Shown here piece by piece: positions 11,138 through 17,268 of a DNA stretch of 64,000 nt. This stretch comes from a virus. How positions within the stretch are numbered: the first letter of the stretch is position 1; each line of letters begins with the position of its first letter. The stretch is taken from positions 62,001-126,000 of IMG/VR virus record IMGVR_UViG_3300018004_000004; one strand, given 5' to 3'. The notes under the pieces are model-generated. The model worked only from the letters and a program-made list of their open reading frames with translations. It made no database searches and had not been told where the DNA came from. The translations under genes and the position numbers were made by a program.

Positions 11138-11483
11138 GGGGACGTCCCGGTTTCGACAGATAGCGGAACGACCTGAATGCATGCCGGTGCCTGACGACCG
11201 TAACTGTTGGAAAACTTTAACTGCAGAGTTTGAAGAACTGCCGTTGGCTGCTTAAAGCAGCCACGTCCTACCTGACGATGCCTATTGATTGGGCTAGGGC
11301 GTAAACTAGTGGGCTAAGCTTCCCGGGTCAGCTCCCTGCGAGCCGGGCGGATGAAAACCAAGAAGGGATACTGGGACCTCACTTGTCCGGTCTGTAGGCC
11401 CCTGAGAAACCGAACGGAATAAGCATGTAGTATTCATAAGTAATGCTTTCTGGACACGGGTTCAACTCCCGTCGTCTCCACCA
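11138..11483 (+). ncRNA. ssrA: tmRNA (transfer-messenger RNA)
   Basis: The ends form the tRNA-like domain: GGGGACG at 11138-11144 pairs with CGTCTCC at 11473-11479 followed by ACCA, and the T arm ACGGG-TTCAACT-CCCGT is intact. The 5' part continues TCCCGGTTTCGACAG, the standard tmRNA signature. The tag frame starts at GCA 11223-11225 and reads AEFEELPLAA then TAA at 11253-11255; the stop lies in the loop of the GGCTGCTT/AGCAGCC hairpin, as in bacterial tmRNA helix 5. The LAA ending is the ClpXP-type degron. Tagging of stalled nascent chains and release of stalled ribosomes is the expected role. Phage tmRNAs are known but uncommon. Confidence 0.95.
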
Positions 11484-11502
11484 AGTGTAAAGGAAGGAAG
11501 AA

Positions 11503-12258
11503 GTGGCTCTCATAGCATTCGTTGGTGATACACACTACAGGTTCTATGAGATGTATGCTGCGTTGGCTGCCTGGCAACTACGTACAGGCAACCTGTTAGA
11601 CGCGATCATCCACGTAGGTGATTTTGGAGTTGATAAGTTCAATCCCCAGTGGGCTCACCTCTGGGAACGCGACAAGCAAGTTCCAATAGAGACTTATGTA
11701 AACATGGGCAACCATGAGAATCATGAGTCTATCAAAAAGTGGCAAGCCGAGCCTAATAGAATAGCTCGCTTGCACCTCCTGCCAGATGGCGGTGTCACTG
11801 ACATCGCTGGTGTAAAGGTTGCATCCGTCTGGGGAAACTACAGTCCCCGGAGCTGGATGAATCCTGATATAGTTAAGTGCGCAAGGAATCACTCGGTTCC
11901 AGGTAGTTTGAAAGCACTGCATATCTATCGTCCTCACGTTCTTGAGCTTCTCAGGTACGATGGGCCGGTGGATGTCTTAGTTACACATGATTGTTCGACA
12001 GCTGTTGTGCCATGGAAGTTCGCAGGCAAACCAGTACCAGAAGGTCTGCGCGCAGTCCTGGGACTAGATCACGATGAGACAGTACCTCCAGGATGTCCTG
12101 GATTTACGCAGCTGCTCAACAAGTTCAAACCTACATACCATTTCTACGGACACATGCATCTGAAAGACGTTCAGGAAAGGGAAGGAACCAAGGTTATCTG
12201 CCTAAATGCATTCGACTTCAATCAAAACGAAGCAGTTGAGATTGTGGCTTTCAAATAA
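11503..12258 (+). CDS. Calcineurin-like metallophosphoesterase
   Basis: GTG 11503 follows AAGGAAGGAAGAA. The 251-residue protein carries all five metallophosphoesterase motifs in order: GDTHYR near residue 8, GDFG near 39, GNHEN near 70, THD near 162, and GHMH near 222. This dinuclear-metal fold hydrolyses phosphomono- or diesters; substrate cannot be told from sequence. The insertion after GNHE (EPNRIARLHLLPDGGVTDIAGVKVASVWG) resembles debranching-enzyme or Ser/Thr-phosphatase-like members, which strip phosphate from protein or RNA. It is the last gene of the plus-strand region, before the terminator. Confidence 0.9.
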   Translation: MALIAFVGDTHYRFYEMYAALAAWQLRTGNLLDAIIHVGDFGVDKFNPQWAHLWERDKQVPIETYVNMGNHENHESIKKWQAEPNRIARLHLLPDGGVTDIAGVKVASVWGNYSPRSWMNPDIVKCARNHSVPGSLKALHIYRPHVLELLRYDGPVDVLVTHDCSTAVVPWKFAGKPVPEGLRAVLGLDHDETVPPGCPGFTQLLNKFKPTYHFYGHMHLKDVQEREGTKVICLNAFDFNQNEAVEIVAFK

Positions 12259-12450
12259 TACTACATGTGACTGCGCATGGGTGCGACTGATTACGGGTTG
12301 CATCTGGCGCAGAAACGTAATACTATACGACGGCCGTGCTAACCCAAGCATCCAACTACAACGGCAGGAGCTATAGAAGATCTTCAAGAGAGCATTCAGC
12401 TTGTTGGTCTCGTGGGAAAGCAAACCTAACATAGATATTAAACAAACAAA

Positions 12451-12485
12451 GGGCCCAAGAGGAAGTTCTCTTGGGCCCCTTTTTT
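12451..12485. terminator. Strong rho-independent terminator at convergent boundary
   Basis: GGGCCCAAGAG (12451-12461) pairs exactly with CTCTTGGGCCC (12468-12478) around GAAGTT, followed by a T run at 12480-12485. On the minus strand the same hairpin is followed by TTTGTTTGTTT, so it can stop both converging transcripts. The 190 bases before it (12259-12450) hold no gene I can support. Confidence 0.92.
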
Positions 12486-12502
12486 ATCTGTATAAGACTC
12501 GG

Positions 12503-12703
12503 TTATGGAATGAGCACCACCGAGGAACCATCATCAGTCAGTTGAAGTCTCTGACCTGGCTTCAGTGTAACTCCTGCTGCTGTAGCCAAAAAGTTCACAT
12601 AAGCTGTGTGAGCTGTATGTGCATTTTGCTGTGCAGCTGCAAAAGTCGCCTTGAGAGCAAGAGCCTGCGTCTGCTGTACTGTTGTTAATGTTACTGACTT
12701 CAT
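12503..12703 (-). CDS. Small helical protein at end of virion operon, 66 aa
   Basis: ATG at 12703 has AAGGAGAAACACA before it. The 66-residue product is a long Ala/Gln-rich helix (TTVQQTQALALKATFAAAQQNAHTAHTAYVNFL) followed by a short beta end (KPGQRLQLTDDGSSVVLIP). It is the last gene before the convergent terminator. The helix could be a coiled-coil oligomerisation segment, for example a fibre accessory; no family is recognised. Confidence 0.75.
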   Translation of the reverse strand: MKSVTLTTVQQTQALALKATFAAAQQNAHTAHTAYVNFLATAAGVTLKPGQRLQLTDDGSSVVLIP

Positions 12704-12744
12704 TGTGTTTCTCCTTGTCGGAACCGCTTTGCTCCGAGATTAGA

Positions 12745-14043
12745 TTAGAGAGCTTCTAGCCTGATATGCAGGGCAAACTTCATAGCATTAGGACTGTTCG
12801 AGGCATATCCGGTTGTATTGTAGCTCAGACCACCACCACCCTTCGCATGGATCACCGCACTCCCTTGCAAGATCGTATTGAATACGTCTCCCGAGTTGGT
12901 CGGCGTCAAAGCCAACCATCCTACCGCTGTATTTGTGTCAGGGTCAGCCCATTGAATCTGGACAGACGGAAGTGTTGATGATACACCATCGACCGTGGTC
13001 AGAACAATGTAGGCCGATACACGATACATTCCGGTCGTGACATTGTACAAAGAAGTACCAGGAATATCAGCGCTCTGAGTGGCTAGATCCACGGCCGCAA
13101 TCTGTGAAGGAACACCTTTGCCCACTGTAACGATGTTGTCGTACTTGGTGATAGTCCCAACGAGCTCCACTCCAGAACTGGTCTTCAGACCATTGGTAGC
13201 GTTTAGAACACCTGTTGGATCCACATAAAGAGGCGCCGCTCCAGAAACACCATTAGCATACCACTCGGTGATGTTGGCAGCACCTGTCCCACCATGGAAA
13301 GCAACTACAGTACCTCCATTATAAACATCGAAGACGGCACCTGAATCTCCGCTAACGATCAACTGACCTGGGCTCAAGGAAGACGATACTCCAGGACCGT
13401 AGAAACTGAATCCGCTAGCATCAATACTTGCAGTATACGTAAATGAGTTAGTGCTTATATAGATGTAGGCACTACCATCAAAGTTATCTGCTATTGTAAA
13501 CTGTCCAGTGGCATCACTACTAAACGGCACTAGACTCAGCATATAATCGCCATTGGAGTCACCGTTGACAGTGACACCAACTCCACTTGGGTTGGTGACA
13601 ATCAACCCACCAGTCAGAGTTCCGCCGGCCAGGTCCAAGTAAAACGAAGAGTAGTCACTATCCTGTGCTGTGACTGCATTCGTACGGCCGAAGACCGATG
13701 ATACAGCACCCCCACCACCTCCAAAAGCAGCTTGAGCAAAGTGACCGGTAGTAGCATCATACGATACCAGAGCCTCTCCAGTGATGCCTGGAGTTGTTAT
13801 AGGTACTATACCTGGTATACCACCAGCGATCTCATTGACCGTTGCCTGGAGGGTGGCAACCTGCTGGGTTACCTCATTCAGCTGGGCTTGGATCGTCAGG
13901 GTTACCTGGCTGATAGTCGTATGGATGCCATTCAGATCCGCTTCGATCGTTGGGACGGCCGCGGCAGAAGGAATAGGCGAAGTGATACCATCCAGAGCTG
14001 TAAGTCTGTTCAGGATTGCGTTTATTTGTGCTGGTGAAGCCAT
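12745..14043 (-). CDS. Tail fibre protein, 432 aa
   Basis: ATG at 14043 follows AAGGGGAATACA. The N-terminal 75 residues are a heptad-rich coiled coil (IEADLNGIHTTISQVTLTIQAQLNEVTQQVATLQATVNEI). A Gly-rich hinge and FGRTNAVTAQDSDYSS follow; this GRTGxVTAxxGDY motif is common in phage fibre shafts. The middle is beta-rich with the motif NITEWYANG...LYVDPTG, shared with the fibre at 15335. The last 140 residues look like a globular receptor-binding head. Trimeric assembly and host adsorption are inferred. It lies among the distal fibre genes. Confidence 0.8.
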   Translation of the reverse strand: MASPAQINAILNRLTALDGITSPIPSAAAVPTIEADLNGIHTTISQVTLTIQAQLNEVTQQVATLQATVNEIAGGIPGIVPITTPGITGEALVSYDATTGHFAQAAFGGGGGAVSSVFGRTNAVTAQDSDYSSFYLDLAGGTLTGGLIVTNPSGVGVTVNGDSNGDYMLSLVPFSSDATGQFTIADNFDGSAYIYISTNSFTYTASIDASGFSFYGPGVSSSLSPGQLIVSGDSGAVFDVYNGGTVVAFHGGTGAANITEWYANGVSGAAPLYVDPTGVLNATNGLKTSSGVELVGTITKYDNIVTVGKGVPSQIAAVDLATQSADIPGTSLYNVTTGMYRVSAYIVLTTVDGVSSTLPSVQIQWADPDTNTAVGWLALTPTNSGDVFNTILQGSAVIHAKGGGGLSYNTTGYASNSPNAMKFALHIRLEAL

Positions 14044-14053
14044 TGTATTCCCC

Positions 14054-14608
14054 TTATTGAGCCATGAAGGCCGCTTCCTGGCCGAGCCATTGGCGCGCGT
14101 TCATCAAAGATGCTGACATCTCTCGAGCAGCCACCTGCCTCATCGTATGAGCAGTAGCTGTATCTCTATAATCTCCACCGAAGTTAACTCTCCGTTGGTT
14201 GGTGCCGAAGTCCACGAGAGGTTGGATTGCTCCTTGGAACATCCTATCCATAGTCGGCTGGACCATAGCCTGCAAAGCCAGGTCCGTAAGCATAGGAGGC
14301 AAGCCTGTAAGAGCACTAACTCCAACAGATAGAGCAGTTGTCACTCCGATCGATAACCCAGTTGCCAGGCCAGAGGACAGCTTCTGGTGCCGCGGCGCCA
14401 TGATAGCAGACTGAACACCAAAGCCGAGAGCAAAAGGAAACGACCCCTTGCCTACAGATCCCCAGGCCTTAGGTAGGCGCGCGGCCGGAGTCAAACTAGC
14501 ATAGCTCTTCCAGCCCCTCATTGTCGACATGGCTTTGTTACGGCCCCAGTTGACAGGACTGAACGGCATAGGTGCAGGCATGGTATCCGCTACGTTGATT
14601 CTAATCAT
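14054..14608 (-). CDS. Structural-region protein with hydrophobic centre, 184 aa
   Basis: ATG at 14608 overlaps the end of the Vsr-like gene (stop at 14605), so they are coupled. The protein has a polar N terminus, a hydrophobic Gly/Ala stretch (SSGLATGLSIGVTTALSVGVSALTG, residues about 80-105), and a C-terminal region with RRVNFGGDYRDTATAHTMRQVA and ARQWLGQEAAFMAQ. The YRDT...TMRQ.A pattern suggests a conserved C-terminal helix. A membrane-active or virion-internal role is possible. Family not recognised. Confidence 0.65.
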   Translation of the reverse strand: MIRINVADTMPAPMPFSPVNWGRNKAMSTMRGWKSYASLTPAARLPKAWGSVGKGSFPFALGFGVQSAIMAPRHQKLSSGLATGLSIGVTTALSVGVSALTGLPPMLTDLALQAMVQPTMDRMFQGAIQPLVDFGTNQRRVNFGGDYRDTATAHTMRQVAAREMSASLMNARQWLGQEAAFMAQ

Positions 14609-14988
14609 TTCACAGTCTCCGCGTACTTACGCAGAGTCTCTCTTGTCTCATCCGGATGGTTGAGGATGTCACACTCCCATAAGATGAGTAGTTTGAAGCC
14701 TTTACGCCCCAGGTACTGATACCTATGGATGTCCTGGAATCGTTTCATCTGTTGCTTCCGAGTCTTCTTTGGATAGCAACGGTGGCAGCAGTGCCAGTAG
14801 CAGCCATTCAACTCTACGGCGCCCTTCTTGCCTATCACAATATCGATATGACAGCGCCCACATCTCACCTCAGTACGATAAGGAATCCCATCGGCATCTA
14901 ACCAAGCAGCCACCAGCTTCTCGATCGAAGTCTTAGGACGCTTGCGATTATGCTTTCGTGCGGCCGATCGCGGGATTCCTTTTCTCAT
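14605..14988 (-). CDS. Vsr-like PD-(D/E)xK endonuclease
   Basis: The 127-residue product resembles very-short-patch-repair (Vsr) nucleases: an N-terminal helix with E23 (SIEKLVAAWL), HIDIVIG (D49), VELNGCYWHCC (E59, N61, H66) and LLILWECDIL, which aligns with RPDIVF, VDGCFWHGC and LRIWECEL of Vsr as I remember it. The E-D-x-H-D arrangement is also that of the Vsr-derived homing endonucleases. CGRC (43-46) and CCHRC (67-71) supply cysteines for a structural zinc. It overlaps both neighbours by four bases, so it is built into the virion operon rather than inserted beside it. A homing, repair or recombination role is possible. Confidence 0.8.
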   Translation of the reverse strand: MRKGIPRSAARKHNRKRPKTSIEKLVAAWLDADGIPYRTEVRCGRCHIDIVIGKKGAVELNGCYWHCCHRCYPKKTRKQQMKRFQDIHRYQYLGRKGFKLLILWECDILNHPDETRETLRKYAETVK

Positions 14989-15173
14989 ACCTTGAATGTC
15001 CCCACAAATGGCGGGTTGCGCCAGCTGGGAGCCATCGGATCCGGGAAACCTAGATTGACTACCTTCCCTTTCTTCGTACGCATCTTCCCCGCGGGCGAAG
15101 AAGGCTGGGCCATCACGGCGCCAGGCTTGAACTTCGTCACCTTACGGTTCGTATGTGTACGCTTAGCAGCCAT
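14985..15173 (-). CDS. Small basic protein, 62 aa
   Basis: ATG at 15173 shares a base with the preceding stop (TAATG) and has AAGAAAGGTAAGTA upstream. The 62 residues are basic and Pro-rich (MAAKRTHTNRKVTKFKPG, AGKMRTKKGKVVNLG) without a clear fold. It overlaps the Vsr-like gene by four bases. It could be a DNA-binding or virion-internal peptide; no family recognised. Confidence 0.7.
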   Translation of the reverse strand: MAAKRTHTNRKVTKFKPGAVMAQPSSPAGKMRTKKGKVVNLGFPDPMAPSWRNPPFVGTFKV

Positions 15174-15316
15174 TACTTACCTTTCTTGGCCGGCGGGAAC
15201 AGGCTAGTGTTCTGTGTTACAGCGAAGTTGACAGGCTGAGGTGGGATCACCTTAGGTGTCGGCTTCGTGCCATTCGATCCCTTAATGTAGGGAGCTTTGG
15301 TTGGTGCTTTTGCCAT
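15173..15316 (-). CDS. Small basic Pro-rich protein, 47 aa
   Basis: ATG at 15316 follows CAAGGAGAAACGACC, a strong ribosome binding site; the stop overlaps the next ATG. The 47-residue product reads MAKAPTKAPYIKGSNGTKP... and ends FPPAKKGK. It is similar in composition to its downstream neighbour, so the two may be diverged copies. No function is evident. Confidence 0.7.
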   Translation of the reverse strand: MAKAPTKAPYIKGSNGTKPTPKVIPPQPVNFAVTQNTSLFPPAKKGK

Positions 15317-15334
15317 GGTCGTTTCTCCTTGATA

Positions 15335-17260
15335 TTAGAAAGTTTCAATCGTATAGACTACAATGATTTCCACTGTACCATCACCACCAGTTAACCCAGC
15401 CGAAGTACCTACAAGAAAGACTCCGATGTCCTTTCCAAGTACGTTCGTAGTAGACACAGCAGATGTAGTCGGAAGTGATGCCATTTGTGTACTCATAAAA
15501 AAGAGACCACTACCAGGACCGTCTACAAAACCGTGCGCTGGAAAATGATAGATAGGTTCAGGACTACCAACTCCGTAACGAATCTCTAACTGATTATCGT
15601 TATTACCAACCGTATAACCAGTTGTATTGGCAATATATCTCATATTGACCGAGATAATATTGTAGAAGCTTGTGCCTGTCAAGCTTGGAAGAAGTTGAAC
15701 TTCAGCCGATGCCAAGTTCAACAAGTCCGATTGAAGCAAAGTAACGGAGACCCTAGATAGACCCCCATTAGGAGCAGCCCAAGCTACAGAACGATTTATA
15801 CCTATCATCTGGCTAGTAAGAACTTGTCCATCCGTTCCAAGACTAGTGTTACCGTCCTTGATGCCTTTAAGTGGCGAGATATAACCAGCGTTCGCTATCA
15901 GATTGGCATAGCGATCTACCTGGAGATCTGCTTGACCAGTATGACCATTTATGAACCAGTCTTGAATATCTGAACCGTAGACATTGCCGCCGACCGCAAG
16001 GGAAGCATCGAAGCCATTATCTTGAACCCACAGTTTGCATCCCGGACTGGGATAGTTGACCGCAATCCCAGTATCACCAGTGAAGGTTCCACCATTATTG
16101 TATTGAACGGATCCAGTTGGTCCACCCGGAGATCCGCCTCCACCACCACTAACCCACAGAACTCCCGACCCTGTGCTAGAGAGAACTTGACCAGCAGTAC
16201 CTGCTGAGTAAGCAGAATCATAAAGAAGCGTGCCGGTAGCAGACAGATACAAAGCAGCATACGCACCAAAAGTCAGATCTCCATAAGCATCAACCGACAA
16301 GACAGGAGCTCCAGGAGCACCATTCTGATACCACTCCTGAATGTTATTGCTAGAAGCATCACCAGTAATAGTAAGTGCTGCTTGAACAAGACTACTTGGG
16401 TTTGGCGGAGCTACAGAAATCATCCCATTTGTAAAATCAACGAGAGTACCTGCTATACCACCAAAAGCTCCAGCATTATTACCCTGTATAGATCCAATAG
16501 GAGATCCAGGAGTTACGCCAGGAGCAGCCGTCAGATCTATATTGCTTCCAGCCGGCGTAATCGTCACCGAACTATCCGAGCTAGTTAGTGTCAGTACCCC
16601 AGACAAGCCAGCAAGGCTAGTCACCACCGTAACAGGTGTAACAGCAATCGTAACTGTACCACCAGCACCAGGTGTAAGCTCAATCCCAGAACCAGATATC
16701 AGATTCAGGATATTCTGTGTGCCATTTGCCACATTGTCAGTCAGAAATGATACAGAGATGGCTGCTATAGCTTGGGTGTTGGCGACCGTCTGGGCCGTCA
16801 AGGACTGCAAAGCAGCAGCGAAGTTCTGTAGGGCTTGAGCTACATCGTTCTGGTTAGTACTGGACAGCGCTGTTTGAAGACCCGAGACTTCTACACTCAG
16901 ACTATTGATCGTTGTCTGGGTAGTCTCGACGATACCTTCAATCACTCGAAGAGCATCCGCGATAGAGTTCGAAGTACCAGCCAAGCTATTGAAGAAGACC
17001 TGGCTATTGTCTGTTGTGTCCGCGTAGATGAAACGACCTTCCAATCCGTACGGAGCATTGCTGGGGTTCGGCTGAATAGTCGAAATCAACCCATTCAACA
17101 TAGGAATGAGAATGTCATCGATGAAGCCGGCCAGAGCAGCAAGGTCAGCCAGAGACTCCGTCCAGGAATCATTGTAGTCCTGTGAGCTGGGAGATCCGTT
17201 CAGCGGCGCCGCGCGCAGCGTCGAGACCAGTTCTACCGTTGATAGATCGAGATTTGCCAT
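15335..17260 (-). CDS. Tail fibre protein, 641 aa
   Basis: ATG at 17260 follows AATAAGGTAATCT. Residues 1-190 are closely similar to the N terminus of the 406-aa fibre at 20031-21251 (shared TVELVSTLRAAPLNG, SSQDYNDSWTESLADLA, STNQNDVAQALQNFAAAL), probably the common baseplate-attachment domain with a coiled coil at 95-165. The middle holds repeated beta units with NIQEWYQNG...LSVDAYG and DIQDWFING...LQVDRYA. The C-terminal 130 residues form a beta-rich head. Host adsorption is inferred; two fibres with one anchor would give dual receptor specificity. Confidence 0.82.
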   Translation of the reverse strand: MANLDLSTVELVSTLRAAPLNGSPSSQDYNDSWTESLADLAALAGFIDDILIPMLNGLISTIQPNPSNAPYGLEGRFIYADTTDNSQVFFNSLAGTSNSIADALRVIEGIVETTQTTINSLSVEVSGLQTALSSTNQNDVAQALQNFAAALQSLTAQTVANTQAIAAISVSFLTDNVANGTQNILNLISGSGIELTPGAGGTVTIAVTPVTVVTSLAGLSGVLTLTSSDSSVTITPAGSNIDLTAAPGVTPGSPIGSIQGNNAGAFGGIAGTLVDFTNGMISVAPPNPSSLVQAALTITGDASSNNIQEWYQNGAPGAPVLSVDAYGDLTFGAYAALYLSATGTLLYDSAYSAGTAGQVLSSTGSGVLWVSGGGGGSPGGPTGSVQYNNGGTFTGDTGIAVNYPSPGCKLWVQDNGFDASLAVGGNVYGSDIQDWFINGHTGQADLQVDRYANLIANAGYISPLKGIKDGNTSLGTDGQVLTSQMIGINRSVAWAAPNGGLSRVSVTLLQSDLLNLASAEVQLLPSLTGTSFYNIISVNMRYIANTTGYTVGNNDNQLEIRYGVGSPEPIYHFPAHGFVDGPGSGLFFMSTQMASLPTTSAVSTTNVLGKDIGVFLVGTSAGLTGGDGTVEIIVVYTIETF

Positions 17261-17268
17261 AGATTACC

